The position numbers were made by a program, and so were the translations under genes. A DNA stretch of 64,000 nt. It comes from Globicephala melas. Taxonomy: Eukaryota > Chordata > Mammalia > Artiodactyla > Delphinidae. The stretch covers positions 496,001 through 560,000 of the forward strand of contig NW_027207273.1 in the NCBI RefSeq assembly GCF_963455315.2. Direction: 5' to 3'. The notes under the pieces are model-generated. The model did no database searches and was not told where the DNA came from. It saw nothing but the letters and a program-made list of their open reading frames with translations. Positions 37,916 to 50,555 of the stretch are shown here, in pieces; positions within the stretch are counted from its first letter, which is position 1, and each line of letters starts with the position of its first letter.

Positions 37916-39495
37916 AGGACAGGCCATGGAGAACTGGGAGCCTTGTTATGCTGATGGGCGGGATGTAAATTGCCAACAGCCACTCGGGAGAAGTGTATGG
38001 TGTTTCCTGAAACATCTAAAAAGCAAAGCAACAGAGCCTAGGGCACTTCCACTTATGGTCCTATAGCTTAGGGAAATGAAAATCAAAAAGACACAGCCAC
38101 CCCAAAGTTTGGGACGGCTCTGTTTACAAGAACCTCGTTTACGGTACAAGTTCAATATCGCAGAAAGTGAAAAATGGATGAAGAAGTTGTGGTACTTACG
38201 TACAATGCAATATCACTCAGCAATGACATCTATGTCATCAGGCCCGTAGCAGCATAATGAGTGGATTCAGGTATGATGATTCTAACTGAAATAAGTCACA
38301 CAGAAAAAGAAACATCATAAGATATCACTAATACACGGAATGTAAACTTGGCTACACAGGAACTGGATTACAAAACAGAACAGGGTCTCAAATTTAGAAA
38401 ACCAACTTATGCTTGCTTAAGGGGAAAGGTGAGTTGGGGTGCTGCATAAAACCAGAGATTGAAATGAGCACAGATAAAGTTCCTTAAGCCAAATATGGAA
38501 TAGACAAGAGCTACTCCTTGCTCAACGAAATGGACTCAACACCCCATATTAAACGCCTAAGAATGTACCTGACTAGTAAGTATCTTAAAACCTATGGATT
38601 GCTATGTCTCCGAAAGAGAATCAAGCGTGTGTACAGGGGCATAAACGCAGCAGTGATAGGATTGGAGAGGTTCGGTGAGCAAATGAAGACCCTTTGAAGT
38701 CATATTGCATGGTACCCATTCCACGGGTCTCAACTCTCCAGGTTTAAGGGATTCTTCCTTCAGCTAAAACATGCATGTGGAACCCAGAGTATGATCAACC
38801 ATGTGATCGGGAGACGTGTTCAAATATGTCTCCGTTCTCGTCCCCTGGTACTCGGGTGCAACATTCCAGACGCTTTACTAACACTCTCCCGACTTGGAGA
38901 GTCAGTGCCTTTAACCTCCTGTTTGGCCCAGTTTGCAATTTCTGCGGAAGATGAACAGGAATAGGGAGAACCAATGAGAGACTAGCTGGAGGTGTCTGGA
39001 CGGGCAAATTTAACTCTCATTTCCCACCAGGAAGAGGAATTAACCAAAGGCTCAGCGTGCCGTGCCGGAACCACATTAGGGCCTGAAGCAATCCTGCGGT
39101 GTTGCGGCCAGCTCACAAGAAAGCGAGTTGAAGAAAGGAGCTCAGGGGCACTGTAATTCACAAACCTGCAGAGTTATAAATGACAGCTATCGTCCAAAAA
39201 TATACTGAAGTAAGGCTGCCAAGAGGACTTGAAAGCAGGGCAGAATTGCAGGAAACCGATTTCAGGAGGTAGACTGGAATTGCATTGAAAGCATAGGAAA
39301 AGAGGCAGAACGTCCACAATGATGCACTTGGCCAAAAAGGGCGTATGCGTTTTTTCCTGAATATATTCAGGAAAAAACGCATACGCCCTTTTTGGCCAAC
39401 CAAGCAAGCTTGCAAAGGAAATCTGCACTACAATGAAGTCTCACTTCCCCCCGGTCAAAAGGGCCATCTGAAAAAAGTGTAAAATCCAGAAAGGC
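37916..39495 (+). repeat. Satellite unit 25, type G with D-like tail
   Basis: 376t, 521g and 885a as in unit 33, but 1321a, which otherwise marks D units. A mosaic in the fourth slot of the first tetramer. Confidence 0.96.
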
Positions 39496-41075
39496 AGGAC
39501 AGGCCATGGAGAACTGGGAGCCTTGTTATGCTGATGGGCGGGATGTAAATTGCCAACAGCCACTCGGGAGAAGTGTATGGTGTTTCCTGAAACATCTAAA
39601 AAGCAAAGCAACAGAGCCTAGGGCACTTCCACTTATGGTCCTATAGCTTAGGGAAATGAAAATCAAAAAGACACAGCCACCCCAAAGTTTGGGACGGCTC
39701 TGTTTACAAGAACCTCGTTTACGGTACAAGTTCAATATCGCAGAAAGTGAAAAATGGATGAAGAAGTTGTGGTACTTACGTACAATGCAATATCACTCAG
39801 CAATGACATCTATGTCATCAGGCCCGTAGCAGCATAATGAGTGGATTCAGGTATGATGATTCTAACTGAAAGAAGTCACACAGAAAAAGAAACATCATAA
39901 GATATCACTAATACACGGAATGTAAACTTGGCTACACAGGAACTGGATTACAAAACAGAACAGGGTCTCAAATTTAGAAAACCAACTTATGCTTGCTTAA
40001 GGGGAAAGGTGAGTTGAGGTGCTGCATAAAACCAGAGATTGAAATGAGCACAGATAAAGTTCCTTAAGCCAAATATGGAATAGACAAGAGCTACTCCTTG
40101 CTCAACGAAATGGACTCAACACCTCATATTAAACGCCTAAGAATGTACCTGACTAGTAAGTATCTTAAAACCTATGGATTGCTATGTCTCCGAAAGAGAA
40201 TCAAGCGTGTGTACAGGGGCATAAACGCAGCAGTGATAGGATTGGAGAGGTTCGGTGAGCAAATGAAGACCCTTTGAAGTCATATTGCATGGTACCCATT
40301 CCACGGGTCTCAACTCTCCAGGTTTAAGGGATTCTTCCTTCAGCTAAAACATGCATGTGGAACCCAGAGTATGATCAACCGTGTGATCGGGAGACGTGTT
40401 CAAATATGTCTCCGTTCTCGTCCCCTGGTACTCGGGTGCAACATTCCAGACGCTTTACTAACACTCTCCCGACTTGGAGAGTCAGTGCCTTTAACCTCCT
40501 GTTTGGCCCAGTTTGCAATTTCTGCGGAAGATGAACAGGAATAGGGAGAACCAATGAGAGACTAGCTGGAGGTGTCTGGACGGGCAAATTTAACTCTCAT
40601 TTCCCACCAGAAAGAGGAATTAACCAAAGGCTCAGCGTGCCGTGCTGGAACCAGATTAGGGCCTGAAGCAATCCTGCGGTGTTGCGGCCAGCTCACAAGA
40701 AAGCGAGTTGAAGAAAGGAGCTCAGGGGCACTGTAATTCACAAACCTGCAGAGTTATAAATGACAGCTATCGTCCAAAAATATACTGAAGTAAGGCTGCC
40801 AAGAGGACTTGAAAGCGGGGCAGAATTGCAGGAAACCGATTTCAGGAGGTAGACTGGAATTGCATTGAAAGCATAGGAAAAGAGGCAGAACGTCCACAAT
40901 GATGCACTTGGCCAAAAAGGGCGTATGCGTTTTTTCCTGAATATATTCAGGAAAAAACGCATACGCCCTTTTTGGCCAACCAAGCAAGCTTGCAAAGGAA
41001 ATCTGCACTACAATGAAGTCTCACTTCCCCCCGGTCAAAAGGGCCATCTGAAAAAAGTGTAAAATCCAGAAAGGC
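39496..41075 (+). repeat. Satellite unit 26, type T with altered 3' part
   Basis: 628t, 1115a, 1150t, 1158g. Matches unit 22, four units (6,320 bp) away. Confidence 0.97.
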
Positions 41076-42655
41076 AGGACAGGCCATGGAGAACTGGGAG
41101 CCTTGTTATGCTGATGGGCGGGATGTAAATTGCCAACAGCCACTCGGGAGAAGTGTATGCTGTTTCCTGAAACATCTAAAAAGCAAAGCAACAGAGCCTA
41201 GGGCACTTCCACTTATGGTCCTATAGCTTAGGGAAATGAAAATCAAAAAGACACAGCCACCCCAAAGTTTGGGACGGCTCTGTTTACAAGAACCTCGTTT
41301 ACGGTACAAGTTCAATATCGCAGAAAGTGAAAAATGGATGAAGAAGTTGTGGTACTTACGTACAATGCAATATCACTCAGCAATGACATCTATGTCATCA
41401 GGCCCGTAGCAGCATAATGAGTGGATTCAGGTATGATGATTCTAACTGAAAGAAGTCACACAGAAAAAGAAACATCATAAGGTATCACTAATACACGGAA
41501 TGTAAACTTGGCTACACAGGAACGGGATTACCAAACAGAACAGGGTCTCAAATTTAGAAAACCAACTTATGCTTGCTTAAGGGGAAAGGTGAGTTGAGGT
41601 GCTGCATAAAACCAGAGATTGAAATGAGCACAGATAAAGTTCCTTAAGCCAAATATGGAATAGACAAGAGCTACTCCTTGCTCAACGAAATGGACTCAAC
41701 ACCCCATATTAAACGCCTAAGAATGTACCTGACTAGTAAGTATCTTAAAACCTATGGATTGCTATGTCTCCGAAAGAGAATCAAGCGTGTGTACAGGGGC
41801 ATAAACGCAGCAGTGATAGGATTGGAGAGGTTCGGTGAGCAAATGAAGACCCTTTGAAGTCATATTGCATGGTACCCATTCCACGGGTCTCAACTCTCCA
41901 GGTTTAAGGGATTCTTCCTTCAGCTAAAACATGCATGTGGAACCCAGAGTATGATCAACCGTGTGATCGGGAGACGTGTTCAAATATGTCTCCGTTCTCG
42001 TCCCCTGGTACTCGGGTGCAACATTCCAGACGCTTTACTAACACTCTCCCGACTTGGAGAGTCAGTGCCTTTAACCTCCTGTTTGGCCCAGTTTGCAATT
42101 TCTGCGGAAGATGAACAGGAATAGGGAGAACCAATGAGAGACTAGCTGGAGGTGTCTGGACGGGCAAATTTAACTCTCATTTCCCACCAGAAAGAGGAAT
42201 TAACCAAAGGCTCAGCGTGCCGTGCCGGAACCAGATTAGGGCCTGAAGCAATCCTGCGGTGTTGCGGCCAGCTCACAAGAAAGCGAGTTGAAGAAAGGAG
42301 CTCAGGGGCACTGTAATTCACAAACCTGCAGAGTTATAAATGACAGCTATCGTCCAAAAATATACTGAAGTAAGGCTGCCAAGAGGACTTGAAAGCGGGG
42401 CAGAATTGCAGGAAACCGATTTCAGGAGGTAGACTGGAATTGCATTGAAAGCATAGGAAAAGAGGCAGAACGTCCACAATGATGCACTTGGCCAAAAAGG
42501 GCGTATGCGTTTTTTCCTGAATATATTCAGGAAAAAACGCATACGCCCTTTTTGGCCAACCAAGCAAGCTTGCAAAGGAAATCTGCACTACAATGAAGTC
42601 TCACTTCCCCCCGGTCAAAAGGGCCATCTGAAAAAAGTGTAAAATCCAGAAAGGC
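41076..42655 (+). repeat. Satellite unit 27, type E
   Basis: 85c, 406g, 448g, 456c and 1158g as in unit 23. It adds 1115a, like its left neighbour unit 26. Confidence 0.97.
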
Positions 42656-44235
42656 AGGACAGGCCATGGAGAACTGGGAGCCTTGTTATGCTGATGGGCG
42701 GGATGTAAATTGCCAACAGCCACTCGGGAGAAGTGTATGGTGTTTCCTGAAACATCTAAAAAGCAAAGCAACAGAGCCTAGGGCACTTCCACTTATGGTC
42801 CTATAGCTTAGGGAAATGAAAATCAAAAAGACACAGCCACCCCAAAGTTTGGGACGGCTCTGTTTACAAGAACCTCGTTTACGGTACAAGTTCAATATCG
42901 CAGAAAGTGAAAAATGGATGAAGAAGTTGTGGTACTTACGTACAATGCAATATCACTCAGCAATGACATCTATGTCATCAGGCCCGTAGCAGCATAATGA
43001 GTGGATTCAGGTATGATGATTCTAACTGAAAGAAGTCACACAGAAAAAGAAACATCATAAGGTATCACTAATACACGGAATGTAAACTTGGCTACACAGG
43101 AACGGGATTACCAAACAGAACAGGGTCTCAAATTTAGAAAACCAACTTATGCTTGCTTAAGGGGAAAGGTGAGTTGAGGTGCTGCATAAAACCAGAGATT
43201 GAAATGAGCACAGATAAAGTTCCTTAAGCCAAATATGGAATAGACAAGAGCTACTCCTTGCTCAACGAAATGGACTCAACACCCCATATTAAACGCCTAA
43301 GAATGTACCTGACTAGTAAGTATCTTAAAACCTATGGATTGCTATGTCTCCGAAAGAGAATCAAGCGTGTGTACAGGGGCATAAACGCAGCAGTGATAGG
43401 ATTGGAGAGGTTCGGTGAGCAAATGAAGACCCTTTGAAGTCATATTGCATGGTACCCATTCCACGGGTCTCAACTCTCCAGGTTTAAGGGATTCTTCCTT
43501 CAGCTAAAACATGCATGTGGAACCCAGAGTATGATCAACCGTGTGATCGGGAGACGTGTTCAAATATGTCTCCGTTCTCGTCCCCTGGTACTCGGGTGCA
43601 ACATTCCAGACGCTTTACTAACACTCTCCCGACTTGGAGAGTCAGTGCCTTTAACCTCCTGTTTGGCCCAGTTTGCAATTTCTGCGGAAGATGAACAGGA
43701 ATAGGGAGAACCAATGAGAGACTAGCTGGAGGTGTCTGGACGGGCAAATTTAACTCTCATTTCCCACCAGGAAGAGGAATTAACCAAAGGCTCAGCGTGC
43801 CGTGCCGGAACCACATTAGGGCCTGAAGCAATCCTGCGGTGTTGCGGCCAGCTCACAAGAAAGCGAGTTGAAGAAAGGAGCTCAGGGGCACTGTAATTCA
43901 CAAACCTGCAGAGTTATAAATGACAGCTATCGTCCAAAAATATACTGAAGTAAGGCTGCCAAGAGGACTTGAAAGCGGGGCAGAATTGCAGGAAACCGAT
44001 TTCAGGAGGTAGACTGGAATTGCATTGAAAGCATAGGAAAAGAGGCAGAACGTCCACAATGATGCACTTGGCCAAAAAGGGCGTATGCGTTTTTTCCTGA
44101 ATATATTCAGGAAAAAACGCATACGCCCTTTTTGGCCAACCAAGCAAGCTTGCAAAGGAAATCTGCACTACAATGAAGTCTCACTTCCCCCCGGTCAAAA
44201 GGGCCATCTGAAAAAAGTGTAAAATCCAGAAAGGC
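42656..44235 (+). repeat. Satellite unit 28, type E
   Basis: Matches units 24 and 32 (406g, 448g, 456c, 1158c). Confidence 0.97.
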
Positions 44236-45815
44236 AGGACAGGCCATGGAGAACTGGGAGCCTTGTTATGCTGATGGGCGGGATGTAAATTGCCAACAGC
44301 CACTCGGGAGAAGTGTATGGTGTTTCCTGAAACATCTAAAAAACAAAGCAACAGAGCCTAGGGCACTTCCACTTATGGTCCTATAGCTTAGGGAAATGAA
44401 AATCAAAAAGACACAGCCACCCCAAAGTTTGGGACGGCTCTGTTTACAAGAACCTCGTTTACGGTACAAGTTCAATATCGCAGAAAGTGAAAAATGGATG
44501 AAGAAGTTGTGGTACTTACGTACAATGCAATAGCACTCAGCAATGACATCTATGTCATCAGGCCCGTAGCAGCATAATGAGTGGATTCAGGTATGATGAT
44601 TCTAACTGAAAGAAGTCACACAGAAAAAGAAACATCATAAGATATCACTAATACACGGAATGTAAACTTGGCTACACAGGAACGGGATTACCAAACAGAA
44701 CAGGGTCTCAAATTTAGAAAACCAACTTATGCTTGCTTAAGGGGAAAGGTGAGTTGAGGTGCTGCATAAAACCAGAGATTGAAATGAGCACAGATAAAGT
44801 TCCTTAAGCCAAATATGGAATAGACAAGAGCTACTCCTTGCTCAACGAAATGGACTCAACCCCCCATATTAAACGCCTAAGAATGTACCTGACTAGTAAG
44901 TATCTTAAAACCTATGGATTGCTATGTCTCCGAAAGAGAATCAAGCGTGTGTACAGGGGCATAAACGCAGCAGTGATAGGATTGGAGAGGTTCGGTGAGC
45001 TAATGAAGACCCTTTGAAGTCATATTGCATGGTACCCATTCCACGGGTCTCAACTCTCCAGGTTTAAGGGATTCTTCCTTCAGCTAAAACATGCATGTGG
45101 AACCCAGAGTATGATCAACCGTGTGATCGGGAGACGTGTTCAAATATGTCTCCGTTCTCGTCCCCTGGTACTCGGGTTCAACATTCCAGACGCTTTACTA
45201 ACACTCTCTCGACTTGGAGAGTCAGTGCCTTTAACCTCCTGTTTGGCCCAGTTTGCAATTTCTGCAGAAGATGAACAGGAATAGGGAGAACCAATGAGAG
45301 ACTAGCTGGAGGTGTCTGGACGGGCAAATTTAACTCTCATTTCCCACCAGGAAGAGGAATTAACCAAAGGCTCAGCGTGCCGTGCCGGAACCACATTAGG
45401 GCCTGAAGCAATCCTGCGGTGTTGCGGCCAGCTCACAAGAAAGCGAGTTGAAGAAAGGAGCTCAGGGGCACTGTAATTCACAAACCTGCAGAGTTATAAA
45501 TGACAGCTATCGTCCAAAAATATACTGAAGTAAGGCTGCCAAGAGGACTTGAAAGCAGGGCAGAATTGCAGGAAACCGATTTCAGGAGGTAGACTGGAAT
45601 TGCATTGAAAGCATAGGAAAAGAGGCAGAACGTCCACAATGATGCACTTGGCCAAAAAGGGCGTATGCGTTTTTTCCTGAATATATTCAGGAAAAAACGC
45701 ATACGCCCTTTTTGGCCAACCAAGCAAGCTTGCAAAGGAAATCTGCACTACAATGAAGTCTCACTTCCCCCCAGTCAAAAGGGCCATCTGAAAAAAGTGT
45801 AAAATCCAGAAAGGC
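44236..45815 (+). repeat. Satellite unit 29, three-way mosaic (F / E / D)
   Basis: 108a and 298g as in units 40-41; 448g as in E units, with 406a and 435g; then 625c, 765t, 942t, 973t, 1030a and 1321a as in D units; and 1537a, shared only with unit 38. It fills the fourth slot of the second tetramer, where units 25 and 33 are G type. Confidence 0.95.
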
Positions 45816-47395
45816 AGGACAGGCCATGGAGAACTGGGAGCCTTGTTATGCTGATGGGCGGGATGTAAATTGCCAACAGCCACTCGGGAGAAGTGTATGG
45901 TGTTTCCTGAAACATCTAAAAAGCAAAGCAACAGAGCCTAGGGCACTTCCACTTATGGTCCTATAGCTTAGGGAAATGAAAATCAAAAAGACACAGCCAC
46001 CCCAAAGTTTGGGACGGCTCTGTTTACAAGAACCTCGTTTACGGTACAAGTTCAATATCGCAGAAAGTGAAAAATGGATGAAGAAGTTGTGGTACTTACG
46101 TACAATGCAATATCACTCAGCAATGACATCTATGTCATCAGGCCCGTAGCAGCATAATGAGTGGATTCAGGTATGATGATTCTAACTGAAAGAAGTCACA
46201 CAGAAAAAGAAACATCATAAGATATCACTAATACACGGAATGTAAACTTGGCTACACAGGAACTGGATTACAAAACAGAACAGGGTCTCAAATTTAGAAA
46301 ACCAACTTATGCTTGCTTAAGGGGAAAGGTGAGTTGAGGTGCTGCATAAAACCAGAGATTGAAATGAGCACAGATAAAGTTCCTTAAGCCAAATATGGAA
46401 TAGACAAGAGCTACTCCTTGCTCAACGAAATGGACTCAACACCTCATATTAAACGCCTAAGAATGTACCTGACTAGTAAGTATCTTAAAACCTATGGATT
46501 GCTATGTCTCCGAAAGAGAATCAAGCGTGTGTACAGGGGCATAAACGCAGCAGTGATAGGATTGGAGAGGTTCGGTGAGCAAATGAAGACCCTTTGAAGT
46601 CATATTGCATGGTACCCATTCCACGGGTCTCAACTCTCCAGGTTTAAGGGATTCTTCCTTCAGCTAAAACATGCATGTGGAACCCAGAGTATGATCAACC
46701 GTGTGATCGGGAGACGTGTTCAAATATGTCTCCGTTCTCGTCCCCTGGTACTCGGGTGCAACATTCCAGACGCTTTACTAACACTCTCCCGACTTGGAGA
46801 GTCAGTGCCTTTAACCTCCTGTTTGGCCCAGTTTGCAATTTCTGCGGAAGATGAACAGGAATAGGGAGAACCAATGAGAGACTAGCTGGAGGTGTCTGGA
46901 CGGGCAAATTTAACTCTCATTTCCCACCAGAAAGAGGAATTAACCAAAGGCTCAGCGTGCCGTGCCGGAACCAGATTAGGGCCTGAAGCAATCCTGCGGT
47001 GTTGCGGCCAGCTCACAAGAAAGCGAGTTGAAGAAAGGAGCTCAGGGGCACTGTAATTCACAAACCTGCAGAGTTATAAATGACAGCTATCGTCCAAAAA
47101 TATACTGAAGTAAGGCTGCCAAGAGGACTTGAAAGCGGGGCAGAATTGCAGGAAACCGATTTCAGGAGGTAGACTGGAATTGCATTGAAAGCATAGGAAA
47201 AGAGGCAGAACGTCCACAATGATGCACTTGGCCAAAAAGGGCGTATGCGTTTTTTCCTGAATATATTCAGGAAAAAACGCATACGCCCTTTTTGGCCAAC
47301 CAAGCAAGCTTGCAAAGGAAATCTGCACTACAATGAAGTCTCACTTCCCCCCGGTCAAAAGGGCCATCTGAAAAAAGTGTAAAATCCAGAAAGGC
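45816..47395 (+). repeat. Satellite unit 30, type T with altered 3' part
   Basis: 628t, 1115a and 1158g, but 1150c, so it differs from units 22 and 26 by one CpG site. Confidence 0.97.
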
Positions 47396-48975
47396 AGGAC
47401 AGGCCATGGAGAACTGGGAGCCTTGTTATGCTGATGGGCGGGATGTAAATTGCCAACAGCCACTCGGGAGAAGTGTATGGTGTTTCCTGAAACATCTAAA
47501 AAGCAAAGCAACAGAGCCTAGGGCACTTCCACTTATGGTCCTATAGCTTAGGGAAATGAAAATCAAAAAGACACAGCCACCCCAAAGTTTGGGACGGCTC
47601 TGTTTACAAGAACCTCGTTTACGGTACAAGTTCAATATCGCAGAAAGTGAAAAATGGATGAAGAAGTTGTGGTACTTACGTACAATGCAATATCACTCAG
47701 CAATGACATCTATGTCATCAGGCCCGTAGCAGCATAATGAGTGGATTCAGGTATGATGATTCTAACTGAAAGAAGTCACACAGAAAAAGAAACATCATAA
47801 GGTATCACTAATACACGGAATGTAAACTTGGCTACACAGGAACGGGATTACCAAACAGAACAGGGTCTCAAATTTAGAAAACCAACTTATGCTTGCTTAA
47901 GGGGAAAGGTGAGTTGAGGTGCTGCATAAAACCAGAGATTGAAATGAGCACAGATAAAGTTCCTTAAGCCAAATATGGAATAGACAAGAGCTACTCCTTG
48001 CTCAACGAAATGGACTCAACACCCCATATTAAACGCCTAAGAATGTACCTGACTAGTAAGTATCTTAAAACCTATGGATTGCTATGTCTCCGAAAGAGAA
48101 TCAAGCGTGTGTACAGGGGCATAAACGCAGCAGTGATAGGATTGGAGAGGTTCGGTGAGCAAATGAAGACCCTTTGAAGTCATATTGCATGGTACCCATT
48201 CCACGGGTCTCAACTCTCCAGGTTTAAGGGATTCTTCCTTCAGCTAAAACATGCATGTGGAACCCAGAGTATGATCAACCGTGTGATCGGGAGACGTGTT
48301 CAAATATGTCTCCGTTCTCGTCCCCTGGTACTCGGGTGCAACATTCCAGACGCTTTACTAACACTCTCCCGACTTGGAGAGTCAGTGCCTTTAACCTCCT
48401 GTTTGGCCCAGTTTGCAATTTCTGCGGAAGATGAACAGGAATAGGGAGAACCAATGAGAGACTAGCTGGAGGTGTCTGGACGGGCAAATTTAACTCTCAT
48501 TTCCCACCAGGAAGAGGAATTAACCAAAGGCTCAGCGTGCCGTGCCGGAACCAGATTAGGGCCTGAAGCAATCCTGCGGTGTTGCGGCCAGCTCACAAGA
48601 AAGCGAGTTGAAGAAAGGAGCTCAGGGGCACTGTAATTCACAAACCTGCAGAGTTATAAATGACAGCTATCGTCCAAAAATATACTGAAGTAAGGCTGCC
48701 AAGAGGACTTGAAAGCGGGGCAGAATTGCAGGAAACCGATTTCAGGAGGTAGACTGGAATTGCATTGAAAGCATAGGAAAAGAGGCAGAACGTCCACAAT
48801 GATGCACTTGGCCAAAAAGGGCGTATGCGTTTTTTCCTGAATATATTCAGGAAAAAACGCATACGCCCTTTTTGGCCAACCAAGCAAGCTTGCAAAGGAA
48901 ATCTGCACTACAATGAAGTCTCACTTCCCCCCGGTCAAAAGGGCCATCTGAAAAAAGTGTAAAATCCAGAAAGGC
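47396..48975 (+). repeat. Satellite unit 31, type E
   Basis: 406g, 448g, 456c, 1158g. 85g rather than the 85c of units 23 and 27. Confidence 0.97.
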
Positions 48976-50555
48976 AGGACAGGCCATGGAGAACTGGGAG
49001 CCTTGTTATGCTGATGGGCGGGATGTAAATTGCCAACAGCCACTCGGGAGAAGTGTATGGTGTTTCCTGAAACATCTAAAAAGCAAAGCAACAGAGCCTA
49101 GGGCACTTCCACTTATGGTCCTATAGCTTAGGGAAATGAAAATCAAAAAGACACAGCCACCCCAAAGTTTGGGACGGCTCTGTTTACAAGAACCTCGTTT
49201 ACGGTACAAGTTCAATATCGCAGAAAGTGAAAAATGGATGAAGAAGTTGTGGTACTTACGTACAATGCAATATCACTCAGCAATGACATCTATGTCATCA
49301 GGCCCGTAGCAGCATAATGAGTGGATTCAGGTATGATGATTCTAACTGAAAGAAGTCACACAGAAAAAGAAACATCATAAGGTATCACTAATACACGGAA
49401 TGTAAACTTGGCTACACAGGAACGGGATTACCAAACAGAACAGGGTCTCAAATTTAGAAAACCAACTTATGCTTGCTTAAGGGGAAAGGTGAGTTGAGGT
49501 GCTGCATAAAACCAGAGATTGAAATGAGCACAGATAAAGTTCCTTAAGCCAAATATGGAATAGACAAGAGCTACTCCTTGCTCAACGAAATGGACTCAAC
49601 ACCCCATATTAAACGCCTAAGAATGTACCTGACTAGTAAGTATCTTAAAACCTATGGATTGCTATGTCTCCGAAAGAGAATCAAGCGTGTGTACAGGGGC
49701 ATAAACGCAGCAGTGATAGGATTGGAGAGGTTCGGTGAGCAAATGAAGACCCTTTGAAGTCATATTGCATGGTACCCATTCCACGGGTCTCAACTCTCCA
49801 GGTTTAAGGGATTCTTCCTTCAGCTAAAACATGCATGTGGAACCCAGAGTATGATCAACCGTGTGATCGGGAGACGTGTTCAAATATGTCTCCGTTCTCG
49901 TCCCCTGGTACTCGGGTGCAACATTCCAGACGCTTTACTAACACTCTCCCGACTTGGAGAGTCAGTGCCTTTAACCTCCTGTTTGGCCCAGTTTGCAATT
50001 TCTGCGGAAGATGAACAGGAATAGGGAGAACCAATGAGAGACTAGCTGGAGGTGTCTGGACGGGCAAATTTAACTCTCATTTCCCACCAGGAAGAGGAAT
50101 TAACCAAAGGCTCAGCGTGCCGTGCCGGAACCACATTAGGGCCTGAAGCAATCCTGCGGTGTTGCGGCCAGCTCACAAGAAAGCGAGTTGAAGAAAGGAG
50201 CTCAGGGGCACTGTAATTCACAAACCTGCAGAGTTATAAATGACAGCTATCGTCCAAAAATATACTGAAGTAAGGCTGCCAAGAGGACTTGAAAGCGGGG
50301 CAGAATTGCAGGAAACCGATTTCAGGAGGTAGACTGGAATTGCATTGAAAGCATAGGAAAAGAGGCAGAACGTCCACAATGATGCACTTGGCCAAAAAGG
50401 GCGTATGCGTTTTTTCCTGAATATATTCAGGAAAAAACGCATACGCCCTTTTTGGCCAACCAAGCAAGCTTGCAAAGGAAATCTGCACTACAATGAAGTC
50501 TCACTTCCCCCCGGTCAAAAGGGCCATCTGAAAAAAGTGTAAAATCCAGAAAGGC
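48976..50555 (+). repeat. Satellite unit 32, type E
   Basis: Matches units 24 and 28. Confidence 0.97.

Larger units (their letters stand above)
33176..39495 (+). repeat. Tetramer higher-order repeat T-E-E-G, round 1
   Basis: Units 22-25. Slot 1 has 628t plus 1115a/1150t/1158g, slot 2 is E with 85c, slot 3 is plain E, and slot 4 is G with 1321a. Confidence 0.88.
39496..45815 (+). repeat. Tetramer higher-order repeat T-E-E-x, round 2
   Basis: Units 26-29. Slots 1-3 match round 1 closely, even the rare 85c in slot 2. Slot 4 holds the mosaic unit 29 instead of a G unit. Confidence 0.88.
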
